Part shown: piece by piece, positions 29,521 through 39,800 of the stretch
Layout: the number at the start of each line of letters is the position of its first letter
Position numbering within the stretch: the stretch's first letter is position 1
Source: Formosa algae
Lineage (GTDB): Bacteria; Bacteroidota; Bacteroidia; Flavobacteriales; Flavobacteriaceae
Length of the DNA: 64,000 nucleotides
Direction: 5' to 3'
Assembly: GCF_001439665.1 (NCBI RefSeq)
Contig: NZ_LMAK01000014.1
Span: 1-64,000 of the forward strand
Translations under genes and position numbers: made by a program
Notes under the pieces: generated by a model
Seen by the model: only the letters and a program-made list of their open reading frames with translations
Told to the model about the DNA's origin: nothing
The model's database searches: none

Positions 29521-30102
29521 TTAACACTTTTTAGTTGCGATTATAATTCCAGTGGACCAATTCATTTTTGTCAGATTAAAATCTTTCCGATTTTCTAAAT
29601 ATGCAATAAGTTTGTCAACATTGTCTTGATGTCCGTTAGGCCAATTTGGTTGCGGAAGCATATCATCAATAATGTAAAGTCCACCAATGTGTATTAATTC
29701 CAATAACTCATCAACTTCACTATATTTTCCTGGCCAAGCATCTGCAAAAACCAAGTCAAATTTTTCTCCTTTATAATTTTTAATCCATTCCGTGCCATCT
29801 GTTTCTATTATTTTCACTCGTTTATCTTGTCCGAAATAATTTTGAACGATTGCTATAAGTTTAGGATCATTATCAATACTTGTCAATTTAGATTCAGCAT
29901 CCATGCCATCTATCATCCAAGATAATGACAGTCCAATACCTGTTCCCAATTCTAGTAGATTTGAATTTGGTTTAGACGTTATTAAAGTTTTTAATAGCGT
30001 TCCAATGTAAAGATCAGAAGGCATTGTAAAACCAATCGCTTTAGATTTGTTTTCAATTTCCGAATGTATTTTAGGTTTATCTAAGTTGTTTAAATCGTTC
30101 AT
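29521..30102 (-). CDS. Class I SAM-dependent methyltransferase (O-methyltransferase-like)
   Basis: A 193-residue protein with a Rossmann-type SAM fold. Motif I is L-E-L-G-T-G-I-G-L-S (near residue 41), an acidic residue ends strand 2 (T-S-I-D-N-D), and F-A-D-A-W-P-G-K forms motif IV. The spacing and the D-A-W-P segment resemble the caffeoyl-CoA/catechol O-methyltransferase-like group. It is 96 bases upstream of the helicase-PLD gene on the same strand and 65 bases downstream of another methyltransferase gene, so a short operon with the latter is possible. The substrate is unknown. Confidence 0.75.
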   Translation of the reverse strand: MNDLNNLDKPKIHSEIENKSKAIGFTMPSDLYIGTLLKTLITSKPNSNLLELGTGIGLSLSWMIDGMDAESKLTSIDNDPKLIAIVQNYFGQDKRVKIIETDGTEWIKNYKGEKFDLVFADAWPGKYSEVDELLELIHIGGLYIIDDMLPQPNWPNGHQDNVDKLIAYLENRKDFNLTKMNWSTGIIIATKKC

Positions 30103-30167
30103 GTTTTATCTAAAGGTGTATTGCTTGTCTAACATAATTAAAAGAAATGTTGATATGAGTTGCCATA

Positions 30168-30920
30168 CTACTTGCAAACGATTATTTGTTTTTCAGAATG
30201 ATTGTCAAAAGCCTCCTTTTCAAAACTGCCATATTTTTGAAGAATTTTAAACCCATGTTGTTCCAAGTAACTGTCTAATTCTTGCGGAAAAAACAGCCTC
30301 ATATCTAAATTTTGTATCGAATGAAAGTCACCATTAATGTAATAGTGCCAAGCAATACGATTAATTTGGGATTTAGTCTCATAACGCATGCTTTGTGTTA
30401 TCAAGACGTCTCGTCCATCTTTAGTTTTATATTCAGCAATCGTGTGTTGTGTTTGTTCCGCTTCCACGATATATTGAATATTTGGATTAAAGCAATCCAA
30501 AACAAATAATCCATCGTCTTTCAAATGTTTTTTTACAGCTTTAAATGCCTGATATACGTCCACATTATGGTATAAATGATGTATGGAATTAAAGGGAATA
30601 AAAATGAAGTCGAATTTCTCAGACAAGTCTAAAGTTCTAATATCGGCTTCAATAAAATCAATGTTTACATGCGCTTCTTCAGCTTTTGCTCTGGCTTGTT
30701 CTAACATGGAAGGCGTAATGTCTACACCACTAATTTTAAATCCGTCTTGTGCAATGGGAATGGTAAGTCTGCCTGTACCACAACACAATTCTAAGATGCG
30801 TGCATCTTTGGTTTTTGGTAAGTATGATTTGTAAAAATTTAAGTCGGCAAGATTGGTATTCATGCCATCGTATATCTGTGCATCATAAATAAAATCTCCA
30901 ACCTTGTAAATATGTTCCAT
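30168..30920 (-). CDS. Class I SAM-dependent methyltransferase
   Basis: A 250-residue methyltransferase of the UbiE/type-11-type group. Motif I is L-E-L-C-C-G-T-G-R-L-T near residue 43, followed by G-V-D-I-T-P-S-M-L-E-Q-A (SAM-ribose contact) and I-E-A-D-I-R-T-L-D-L. F-I-F-I-P-F-N-S-I-H-H-L holds the post-motif segment seen in small-molecule methyltransferases of this group. It is cytoplasmic, with no signal peptide. It leads the pair with the 193-residue methyltransferase gene. The substrate is unknown. Confidence 0.8.
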   Translation of the reverse strand: MEHIYKVGDFIYDAQIYDGMNTNLADLNFYKSYLPKTKDARILELCCGTGRLTIPIAQDGFKISGVDITPSMLEQARAKAEEAHVNIDFIEADIRTLDLSEKFDFIFIPFNSIHHLYHNVDVYQAFKAVKKHLKDDGLFVLDCFNPNIQYIVEAEQTQHTIAEYKTKDGRDVLITQSMRYETKSQINRIAWHYYINGDFHSIQNLDMRLFFPQELDSYLEQHGFKILQKYGSFEKEAFDNHSEKQIIVCK

Positions 30921-31012
30921 GTTAACTTGAGTTTTGATTGCTGTATATTAATACTAAGTGTGTTGTATAATATTTAAAGTAAAACCTAGCTTTAATATTT
31001 AAAACAGATTAA

Positions 31013-32182
31013 TTAAGATTTGGTTTTTAGTCTGTTGGCATTCAGTTTTCCTTTCAATACTTTAGCTGCTCTAGTATATCCACTACTACCGCCATCTACA
31101 AAATGGATGTGTTTGGCATTTCTATTTCTAACATAACAAGACATGATACTGGTTGTACTCACGTGACAGCCATAAATAATCTGTCCTTGCTGTTCTAGAT
31201 TGTCTAAATAGGCGGTTAATAATTGCCTTTGGGTGGTTGTACCTGAGATCACCATATTAATGCGTCCGTCGATGACTAAAATATCAGATAATTGGGTTAA
31301 TTCTTTTAAGTATTTCCGGCCAGTGGCTGTAGGTAAATAATAGTATTTACCAATAAGTCCGTTCATCCATACTTTTAAAATGTTTTTAAGACCATCCGCT
31401 TTATTACTTACTTTTAGTTCTGTTTTAATACGTTTATAATTAAAGCTCAATTTTAGTTTGGGAATTGAAATCGGATTTCTATGGCGTAAAGAGCCATATA
31501 TATCATTGGTGTGTTCTAAAATATGTTGAAATATAGGCGCTTGTTCAGAAGCGTTAGTTGCAGTGATTAATAAGGAAACCACTTCGTTTGAGTTTTTTGG
31601 CGGCGGAATTTTATTCCATCTGCATTCCATACCGTCTAAGTCTAAACGCGTTTGATTTATAGAAGCTTTGTCAGGCACACTATCTCTAGATTTTATTAAT
31701 CGTTCTGCAAAGTGTAATCCGTTTCCTAACACTATGGGAATGGTATGTAGGGAATTTATACTGGCCTTAGCAATTTTTAATTCTTGGTTATTCTCATAGA
31801 CATGAGACACTGAAATGCTCCCAACTCTTAGATAGATGTTAAATTCCTTCTGAATATTTTCTTGATGCACCGTTAAAGCCGCCATGATGTCTGTAAGTAA
31901 TGTAGACGGAATTAATAGTGTTGCACCATCACCACCAAAGAAAAAAGGAATATCAATGACATGTTTGGCAGCGATATTTAAGGCAGCAATAATACTTCCG
32001 GTCGCGATAAGGTTTACGAGTTCAGAAAACCCATTTTCTACAGAAGCTGTAGAGCCTTTAATATCGGTGACCACAATATGCCAATCGTCTGGAATATCCT
32101 GAAACCGCTCTGGTTTAGAGAGTATGGTGGTTACCGGGGCTTTGTAATTTTCTAAAGCGGTATAAAATAGCGTGCTGTTCAT
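31013..32182 (-). CDS. DUF3095 protein, cyclase-related
   Basis: A 389-residue protein of the DUF3095 family, which is distantly related to the class III nucleotidyl-cyclase fold. The first ~130 residues contain V-V-T-D-I-K-G-S-T (a metal-binding aspartate as in cyclases) and F-F-F-G-G-D-G-A-T-L, the second aspartate position. These are the two conserved blocks of the family. The C-terminal half is less conserved and ends with a basic tail. Whether it makes a cyclic nucleotide is not known for this family. It is separated from the methyltransferase gene by 92 bases on the same strand. Confidence 0.75.
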   Translation of the reverse strand: MNSTLFYTALENYKAPVTTILSKPERFQDIPDDWHIVVTDIKGSTASVENGFSELVNLIATGSIIAALNIAAKHVIDIPFFFGGDGATLLIPSTLLTDIMAALTVHQENIQKEFNIYLRVGSISVSHVYENNQELKIAKASINSLHTIPIVLGNGLHFAERLIKSRDSVPDKASINQTRLDLDGMECRWNKIPPPKNSNEVVSLLITATNASEQAPIFQHILEHTNDIYGSLRHRNPISIPKLKLSFNYKRIKTELKVSNKADGLKNILKVWMNGLIGKYYYLPTATGRKYLKELTQLSDILVIDGRINMVISGTTTQRQLLTAYLDNLEQQGQIIYGCHVSTTSIMSCYVRNRNAKHIHFVDGGSSGYTRAAKVLKGKLNANRLKTKS

Positions 32183-32453
32183 GTATGTGTGTTGCTCCGT
32201 TATTGAAGCATGCTGTAAATGGTTAAGAGGATGATTTTTCGATGTTTCCCATATTAAACATAACTGTTTTATTCATGCATGACAAGACTTTTGTATTGAA
32301 ATGGTGTAAACATACAGCGTGGTTTAAGCACCTAATTTAGTAAATTAAATCGGGATGACTAAGCTGTGCTGTATTTTGGAAACGAACTAAAAATGCCTGC
32401 TCAATTATAATTAGGCTGTGTGGCGTCAGATTCCAATTTAAGCGTGGCGCTTT

Positions 32454-32804
32454 TTAATCGGCTTGAGGTTTTAATGGGGATTGGAGAAGGATAGTATTAA
32501 AATACTCTGAATCTAAAATTAGCTTGTTTAATATAAGTTCCATGCGTTTCCCTACTAAAAAATTATCAGTATAAGCGACAAAGACATCGGCTTCGGGCTG
32601 AAAATAGACTTCCGAGATCTCTAATTTACTAGTATGGGCAGCTGTTTTTAATAGGATTTCCCATAGTTCTCCTTGGTTTATATTATGCAATTCCACGAGC
32701 GCATAAGCCATATCATGATCCGGTTGTTCGGGTAGCCAAACTGTATAATTTTCATTTATATCAGATTTTTGTATTTTACATAAATAGATGGGATTGAGTT
32801 GCAT
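32454..32804 (-). CDS. Small hypothetical protein
   Basis: A 116-residue soluble protein with no family I can name and no membrane segment. Its amino-acid composition is balanced and the reading frame uses the same codons as its neighbours, which supports a real gene. It may be a small regulatory or binding protein; nothing in the sequence tells which. It stands alone between the DUF3095 gene and a secreted unknown on the same strand. Confidence 0.5.
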   Translation of the reverse strand: MQLNPIYLCKIQKSDINENYTVWLPEQPDHDMAYALVELHNINQGELWEILLKTAAHTSKLEISEVYFQPEADVFVAYTDNFLVGKRMELILNKLILDSEYFNTILLQSPLKPQAD

Positions 32805-32926
32805 TTGCTATTTAGTGTTTTTGTCTGCTTCTGTAGGTTTTACAGTTACTAATTTAGTAAAAACATGAATATTACAAAGGTGTTCTCGTTATGTTTTAAA
32901 GAAATTATAGTTGTTCTAGTATGTGC

Positions 32927-33757
32927 TTAGTCGTTAATTTCGTGATCATAAATCTTCTCCCAAGCTTTCCGTTTCATTGTAAACAAGGTTTCTTTATTTA
33001 AATCGAAAATAGAGACCTCTTTATCATGCATAACTATGTGCTGCTTCCATTCTACATAATCTTTATATAGTAATAATGTGCAAATATCGGTGGATGATAT
33101 ATACTCGGTAATGAGATGCGTATGGATTGTCGACACTGTGGGGTTATCTTTATCTTCTGAAGTATATGGGAATTGTAAAATGCTCTTATGAATCTTTGCT
33201 TTAGTCTTAAACTCATTTTTCTTGTTATAGCTTAATTTGTAATCGTTACCCAGTAATACAATCCCAGAAACTTGTGGTCCAGTTATAACAAATACAGTAC
33301 GTTTTTTTTCTGTAATAACGGGTATAAAATTTAGTGCAGTGTTTTCATAGAAAGAGAAAAAATTATCTGTGTTTTCTGATGCTCTATCTCTTGCATCTTG
33401 CCTAATTTTAATTAAACTGTGTTCCAATTCAGAAGCTACCTTATGAATTGTATCTGTTTGTAAAGGTTTAATTTTAGGTAAGCTATCAAAGGTATAACGT
33501 ATTAAAATATGGTCAGTATTATAACGGCTAAAGAATATAGTGCGGATCAGGTGTTCGTCAGTTTCATAAGAAAGATAACCACCAATAGAATCTTTTTTTG
33601 ACTCAAATCTCGAGAGCATATCATCTGTACCATACCAAGACCCTTTTTCTAATCTAAAAAGTAATTTACCTTCCTCCAAGATGCTTTCAGTTACTTTGTT
33701 TTGAGAACATATTACAGATGTAGAAGCGAGAAAGCATAGTAAGATTATTTTTTTCAT
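32927..33757 (-). CDS. Exported hypothetical protein
   Basis: A 276-residue protein with an N-terminal signal peptide (M-K-K-I-I-L-L-C-F-L-A, cut around S-V-I-C-S-Q). The cysteine at position 18 is not in a convincing lipobox, so it is more likely periplasmic than lipidated. The mature part is rich in charged residues and beta-strand-like stretches, with no catalytic motif I can identify. It lies 261 bases from the start region of the dehydrogenase gene on the same strand, too far to claim an operon. Confidence 0.6.
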   Translation of the reverse strand: MKKIILLCFLASTSVICSQNKVTESILEEGKLLFRLEKGSWYGTDDMLSRFESKKDSIGGYLSYETDEHLIRTIFFSRYNTDHILIRYTFDSLPKIKPLQTDTIHKVASELEHSLIKIRQDARDRASENTDNFFSFYENTALNFIPVITEKKRTVFVITGPQVSGIVLLGNDYKLSYNKKNEFKTKAKIHKSILQFPYTSEDKDNPTVSTIHTHLITEYISSTDICTLLLYKDYVEWKQHIVMHDKEVSIFDLNKETLFTMKRKAWEKIYDHEIND

Positions 33758-34018
33758 GTTAACAAGGCTAGAGTGATGTTATAGATCGGGATTTACAGCA
33801 TGCAACTTGTCTAAAACTACAATCACAAAGCGGTTTATGCTAGCATCTGATGCGCTTTTTACCCAAACCTAAAGATAACACAAATCCCCCTAAACGCCTT
33901 GCGGAAAAACCGTACTTCAGCCAAATTTAGAGGGATAGATTTAATGTTTCGTATGTAAGTGCAACTGCGGTTTAAGATGTATATTAACACAGCAGTCTAC
34001 AGCGCAAAGTTCAGGTAT

Positions 34019-34753
34019 TTACACCAAAGCGCCGTTCGCACAGATTACTTGTCCGGAGATCCATTTAGAGTCGTCGCTCGCTAAGAATAGTACGACTTTA
34101 GCTATATCTTCAGGTTCGGCTATTCTATCAAACGGACTTTTAGAGCCCAAGGCTTTGATGGTCTCTTCAGATTTTCCCTTTTTAAATAGTGCTGTGGCTG
34201 TTGGGCCAGGAGCAATGGCATTTACCGAGATGCCACGACCTATTTCTTGAGAAAATACACGTGTAATTTGTTCTATGGCAGCCTTAGTTCCCGAATATAA
34301 GGCGTAAGTGGGTAGCATCATTTTAGTAGTGCTAGACGAAAAGTTTAATATAATGCCATCATCGGCCAATTTATCGTTGGCTTCTTGTAGGGTATTAAAA
34401 ACCCCTTTCACGTTAATATCAAATACTTTAGAAAAATCGTCTGCCGTATGGTCTTTCAATAATTTATTATCCATCACTCCCGCGTTATTAATCAGAACAT
34501 TAATTTCACCAAAGGTTTCAAGTGTTTGGTCAAATAGCATGGTGACATCTTCTTTTTGGCTTACGTCTGCTTTAATGGCTATGGCCGTTCCGCCATGGTC
34601 TGTAATATGTTTTACGGTGTCGTTTGCTTCTGTTTCGCTGTGTGAATAATTAATTACGACTTTTGCACCATGTTGTGCTAAAAGTATGGCAATCTCTTTT
34701 CCTATACCTTTTGAAGATCCGGTAACGATAATGACTTTATTTTGAAGTTTCAT
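34019..34753 (-). CDS. Short-chain dehydrogenase/reductase
   Basis: A 244-residue NAD(P)-dependent oxidoreductase of the classical SDR family, close to FabG-type reductases. It has T-G-S-S-K-G-I-G at residues 11-18 (cofactor binding), N-N-A-G near residue 89, a catalytic serine in N-F-S-S-S-T near 138, Tyr-x3-Lys in Y-S-G-T-K near 153, and I-A-P-G-P-T after the active site. The length is normal. It is cytoplasmic. The gene is divergent from the ECF sigma gene, with 411 bases between the two. Its substrate is unknown; it may reduce a keto or aldehyde group on a sugar- or lipid-derived compound. Confidence 0.88.
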   Translation of the reverse strand: MKLQNKVIIVTGSSKGIGKEIAILLAQHGAKVVINYSHSETEANDTVKHITDHGGTAIAIKADVSQKEDVTMLFDQTLETFGEINVLINNAGVMDNKLLKDHTADDFSKVFDINVKGVFNTLQEANDKLADDGIILNFSSSTTKMMLPTYALYSGTKAAIEQITRVFSQEIGRGISVNAIAPGPTATALFKKGKSEETIKALGSKSPFDRIAEPEDIAKVVLFLASDDSKWISGQVICANGALV

Positions 34754-35164
34754 AGTGTCTTATTTTAAATGGTTGTCTCGCTTTAGACGAGGTGATAGGC
34801 TAAACCTAAACACTCTAGCGCAATATAATACATAACTACACAAAAATAAGCTACGGTCTAGGCCTATTGTAATGCAATCGGTGTTCGTTTTAATCGATAT
34901 CGGTTGTTCAGTGTGTACTTTGTTTCAATGTTCTAAAGGAATATAACGCGCAATAAGTGTCCGTTTCAAGTTCTCCTAATGTTTAGATCTCAAAGCCGCA
35001 GTTAAAACCTCTGTAATTTTAATGTTTTTTGGTTGAATTTAATCCTCTAAAATTCAGACTCTATCATTATTTAACTCAATGGTAATACGGATTAACGCTC
35101 GGGTCAGCTGCAAAACCTTTTATTTTGTAACGCTTGTATTGCGCAAACCCACAAGCACAGATCT
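34754..35164. other. Divergent intergenic region between reductase and sigma factor genes
   Basis: A 411-base spacer with no convincing reading frame, tRNA or strong palindrome. It must hold the promoters for both flanking genes, but I could not pick a clear TTTG/TAnnTTTG pair. Confidence 0.5.
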
Positions 35165-35725
35165 ATGAGTAAAACACTGGATTTTAATACGGCTTATGAT
35201 GCCCATTGGTATGAATTATTCGCCTATGCTAATAATATTTTACGATCGCGAGAAGCGGCGGAAGATATTATACAGGAAGTGTTTCTGGATCTGTGGAATC
35301 GGTTAGACGATTTAACCATAGACCATTACAGAGCCTATTTGTATAAGGCGGTTAAATTTCAATGTGCCAAACGCTTGCGACAAACGCCATTTACGGCCGT
35401 AATGCTGGATCATATCGGGGCATCTCTGGATGTAGACGATTCTGAAGATCATCAGACCATTGAAGCGAGTAAAGTTCAATTGGTACAAAAAATAGATGTC
35501 TTGGCAAACGACCTATTACCAGAGCGTTGCCTACAAATTTTTAAACTCCGCTTTAAAGATAATCTCAGTTATAAGGAAATTGCACTTCAACTCGATATTT
35601 CTACCAGCACAGTAGACAATCAGATTAATAAAGCCTTAAAATTACTTCGCGAATCGGGTGTATACAATACAGAAATGGTGTTATTACAACTTCTGGTTTT
35701 TGGCATTTCTGCCGCTGCATGTTAA
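35165..35725 (+). CDS. ECF sigma factor of a SusCD trans-envelope signalling system
   Basis: An RNA-polymerase sigma-70-family ECF factor (186 aa). Region 2 is at about residues 9-48 (A-A-E-D-I-I-Q-E-V-F-L-D-L-W-N) and region 4 at about 118-160, where Y-K-E-I-A-L-Q-L-D-I-S-T-S-T-V forms the helix-turn-helix. The downstream FecR-like gene begins 112 bases after it and then SusC/SusD follow, the classic Bacteroidota order sigma, anti-sigma, SusC (with an STN domain), SusD. In this arrangement, ligand binding at SusC signals through FecR to free the sigma, which turns on the receptor genes. The hydrophobic C-terminal tail (L-L-Q-L-L-V-F-G-I-S-A-A-A-C) is unusual and may act as a membrane anchor or stabilise contact with the anti-sigma. 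Confidence 0.85.
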   Translation: MSKTLDFNTAYDAHWYELFAYANNILRSREAAEDIIQEVFLDLWNRLDDLTIDHYRAYLYKAVKFQCAKRLRQTPFTAVMLDHIGASLDVDDSEDHQTIEASKVQLVQKIDVLANDLLPERCLQIFKLRFKDNLSYKEIALQLDISTSTVDNQINKALKLLRESGVYNTEMVLLQLLVFGISAAAC

Positions 35726-35837
35726 TTCAGTGTTAGCAAGGTTAACAAAACTTTAAGAACAAAAAATAAGATAGGGGACGTTTACATTTTGGGTACTTCA
35801 TAGTAGAGGATCGTTAGATTCTCATGAAAACCCAACT

Positions 35838-36791
35838 ATGACAGAACAACATTTTAAACGTATTTTAAAGCGCTACGAAAACGGAACCGCTACAGCAGAA
35901 GAAATCGCAGATGTCGAAGCTTTTTTTGAGGCCATGCATGCTTCAGGCGAACCTGCAAGAACCTTTAAACTCGACTTAGGTCTAAAAAACAAACTATACG
36001 CGGGCATTGCCCAACACACTACAGCCAAATCCAAATCTAAATTTAGGTGGACTTGGGGGATTGCAGCATCGCTTATAGTCTTATTAGGCGTTAGTCTCTT
36101 TACGCTGTTTAATTATACTGATACTTTCAGTGGGGCATTTCAAATGCAAGAAGATGCACTAACGATACATACACAAGCAGGCGAACAAAAACGCATAGTG
36201 TTGGCAGATGGTTCGACCGTGATTTTAAACGAAAATAGTGCCCTAAACTATCCGCAAACTTTTCAAGATTCCACGCGTATGGTGTCTTTAGAAGGGCAGG
36301 CATTTTTCGAGGTGACTAAAAATCCAGAACACCCTTTTATTGTCAAATCTGGAGGTTTATCTACTAAAGTCTTGGGAACGTCTTTCAACATTATAGAACG
36401 CGATACCATTATAGAAGTCATGGTGAGTACCGGATTGGTTAACGTCACTTCCGCATCGGAAGGCGTGTATTTAAAACCCAACCAGAAAGTCACCTACACC
36501 CAAAAGACAGCAACACTCACCAAAGCAACGGTAAATGCAGAACTGAATAACCTATGGTGGAAAGGCGAAGTGGTGTTAGAACAGGTTCAAATTCAAGAGT
36601 TGGCGGTAGCTTTAGAACATATATATCAAATTCCGTTTCAGATTACAGATGCCCGAGTAGCAGACATGTATCTCTATTCGTTACGCTTAAGACAAGACGA
36701 ACCCTTAGACGATTTAATTACACGTATCAATTTTATAAACGAAGTCCACCTCATTAAACATGATCATATGATAGACATTACAACACACTAG
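35838..36791 (+). CDS. FecR-family anti-sigma factor
   Basis: A 317-residue single-pass membrane protein. The cytoplasmic N-terminus (1-~70) binds the sigma factor; the helix W-G-I-A-A-S-L-I-V-L-L-G at about 72-92 crosses the membrane; the FecR domain (about 107-200, with L-A-D-G-S-T-V-I-L-N-E-N-S-A-L-N-Y) and the DUF4974 domain (about 245-315) lie in the periplasm. DUF4974 is expected to meet the STN domain of the downstream SusC. All parts are present. It is the second gene of the sigma, FecR, SusC, SusD set. Confidence 0.88.
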   Translation: MTEQHFKRILKRYENGTATAEEIADVEAFFEAMHASGEPARTFKLDLGLKNKLYAGIAQHTTAKSKSKFRWTWGIAASLIVLLGVSLFTLFNYTDTFSGAFQMQEDALTIHTQAGEQKRIVLADGSTVILNENSALNYPQTFQDSTRMVSLEGQAFFEVTKNPEHPFIVKSGGLSTKVLGTSFNIIERDTIIEVMVSTGLVNVTSASEGVYLKPNQKVTYTQKTATLTKATVNAELNNLWWKGEVVLEQVQIQELAVALEHIYQIPFQITDARVADMYLYSLRLRQDEPLDDLITRINFINEVHLIKHDHMIDITTH

Positions 36792-36810
36792 ACCATTTAG
36801 AAAAAAGAGA

Positions 36811-36834
36811 AGGATCTGCGGCAACAGATCCTCT
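36811..36834 (+). promoter_or_regulatory. Hairpin between anti-sigma and SusC genes
   Basis: GGATCTG (36813-36819) pairs with CAGATCC (36826-36832) around CGGCAA. There is no T run, so this is not an obvious terminator. It lies 20 bases after the FecR stop and 54 before the SusC start, and may reduce or stabilise the transcript between regulators and receptor. Confidence 0.4.
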
Positions 36835-36885
36835 CGAGATTAAGCATTGCATTTGAAAAAAAATTAAAAACCAATACTAAATTAC

Positions 36886-39800
36886 ATGAAAGCATTATTT
36901 AGGAATGTATTCCGATTAACACTGTTTATATGTTTTATAAGCGCGTATCCAAGTTATGGTATGTCCGAAAACATGGATTCAACACAAGTCACTCTGAATG
37001 AAAGAGGCGCGACCCTTGTTGAAATTTTATCTAAAATATCAAAAATAACTGATTTTAATATTACTTATGGCGATTTTATCGCAAAAAACAAACAACCCTA
37101 TGATGCGGTGTATACCAACACGGCACTGCATACGGTATTATCAGATTTAGGAAAGCAGGCGCATTTCAGCTTTAAAGTGAACGGAAGCGATGTCTTAATT
37201 GGACATCCTACTAAACAGACGGCAGAGACTGCTGTACAAGAAAAGATGACCTTAACAGGGAAGGTGTTCGACGATATGAATTTGCCTTTACCGGGCGCAA
37301 ACATTGTAGAACAAGGCACAACTAATGGGGTGACTACAGATTACGATGGGAATTTCACCATCACTCTATCTCAGGCTAATGCTACTATTATTGTATCTTA
37401 TTTAGGGTATACAACGCAGCACGTTGCTGTAAACGGACGTCCAAATATTTCAATCACCTTAGAGGTCGATGCAGCAGGTTTAGACGAAGTGGTTGTTGTT
37501 GGATACGGTAGCGTTAAAAAGAGCGATTTAACTGGAGCAGTTTCGTCTGTGAGTGCAGACGATTTAGTGGCTTTTCCAGTCGTCGATGCCACACAAGCCC
37601 TACAAGGGCGTGCAGCTGGTGTGTCTGTACAAGCAACAAACGGGGCTCCAGGTTCCGATTACAGCATTCAAATTCGTGGAAATACTTCAATTAACGCCAG
37701 TAATGATCCGTTGATCGTTGTAGACGGATTTATTGGAGGCATCATGCCACCTGCAGAAGATATTCAATCTATAGAAGTCCTTAAAGATGCGTCTTCTACA
37801 GCCGTATACGGAGCAAGAGGTGCCAACGGGGTGATTATAGTGAGTACCAAACGTGGCGCAAAAGGAAAACCTCAATTTAGTTTTTCAACCTCGTATTCGT
37901 CTCAAACAGAAATCAACCGTTTGGATTTATTGAATGCCGATCAATTTACTGAATATATCACAGAATTAGATCCAGATTTTATTCCTGAATTGACAGGCGA
38001 AGGTACAGATTGGCAAGACGAGATTTATAGAACCGGTGGCGTTCAAAATTACCAATTGTCTATTGCAGGAGGTTCAGATGCCATCAGTTATTATGTGTCT
38101 GGTGCGATTTATGATCAGGAAGGTGTGGTTAAAGATTCAGATTATAAAAGATACTCTGTAACAACCAATTTAGATTTACAAGCTTCTGAAGCTGTTAAAT
38201 TTGGAACCAGCTTATTCGTCCGCAGAAGTTATACCAACGGTGTAAAAAGTCAAGAAGGCGGAGATGCTGCACAAACTGGAGTCATTTCAGGGGCGTATAA
38301 ATTCTCTCCAACACAAAGTATTACCGATGCCAATGGCGATTTTGCCTTAAGTATTGTGGGGTATCCTATAGACAATCCGTATGCTTTGGCTACCGAATAT
38401 CAGAATGAAGTAATTGCCGATGTGTTTCAAGGAAACGTTTATGCCGAAATCGATTTGTTAAAAGACCTGAAATTTAAAACAACTTTAGGGACAAGTATAC
38501 ACGATTCTAGAACGGGACAATATTACCCAACCACTTTAGATCGTGGAAATAGTGTTGGCGGAGAAGCGACATTAAATACATATAAAGCGACGAGTTTTAT
38601 CAGTGAAAATTATTTAACCTACGCCAAAACCTTTGCAGAAGTGCACGAGTTTGCGGCTATGGCAGGATATTCGTTACAAAAAGACCGTACAGAAGTGACT
38701 ACAAGTTTAGCCTCAGGCTTTATCTCTGATTCTTTTTCGTTCTGGAATTTAGGAGCAGGTTCTAATGCTTCATCTGTAGATTCTGAATTATACGAGAGCA
38801 CATTCGAAGCTGTTTTCGGACGTATCAACTACACCTTAAACGGAAAGTATTTATTCACCTTTACGGGGCGTCGCGAAGGGTCTTCTGTATTTGCTAAAAA
38901 CAACAAATACGGTTTCTTTCCTTCAGCAGCCTTCGGTTGGAAAATTTCTGATGAAAATTTCTTAGCAGATTCTAACACCATCAGTTTACTAAAATTACGT
39001 GTCAGTTATGGTGAAGTAGGAAACCAAGCCATCAGTCCGTATCAATCTTTAGCATCCTTTACAGATGTATTTACTACGGTGCAAGGGAGTGCCGTTACTG
39101 CCATTCGTCCGTCTACCATTTCTAATAACGACTTAACGTGGGAAACTACAGCACAGACCAATGTGGGGATTGATGTGGAACTGTTAAGAAACCGTTTCGG
39201 ATTGACTTTAGATTATTACAAAATGAAGACGACAGATTTGTTGTTCGATGTGCCAACCCCAAATTATACAGGGTTTGAAACTCAACTTCAAAATATCGGA
39301 ACGGTAGATAACGAAGGGTTTGAATTTGCAGCCAATGCCGCTATTTTTCAAGGCGATTTCAGATGGAACACCTATGCGAATATTTCATTCAATGACAATA
39401 CAATCGTTAAGCTAGTAGAAAATGATACCGATGGGAATGATATTTACTATTCATCTAATCCGTTATCTGGTGGAGGTACCACGCAATTATTAAGAGAAGG
39501 CGAATCTGTTGGGACGTTCTGGGGTTATATGTACGATGGCGTGGTACAATCTGAAGCCGATGTGCTTGTTGGCGGAGAAGCTGTTGGGGGCGAAAGCTTT
39601 AAAGATTTAAATGGCGATGGTGCGTTAACCGACGAAGATCGTGCTATTATTGGCGATCCGCATCCAGATTTTAATTGGGGATGGAATAACGACTTTAGTT
39701 ATAAAAACATCAACCTAAATATCTTTGTACAAGGGTCTCAAGGTGGCGAAATATTAAACTACACTTTAATGGAATTGGGCGCTTTAAACGGCCGTACCAA

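Noticed and set aside
34308-34649. A 113-codon plus-strand frame inside the short-chain dehydrogenase gene
   Set aside because: It overlaps the catalytic motifs of the reductase on the other strand and shows no gene-like content.
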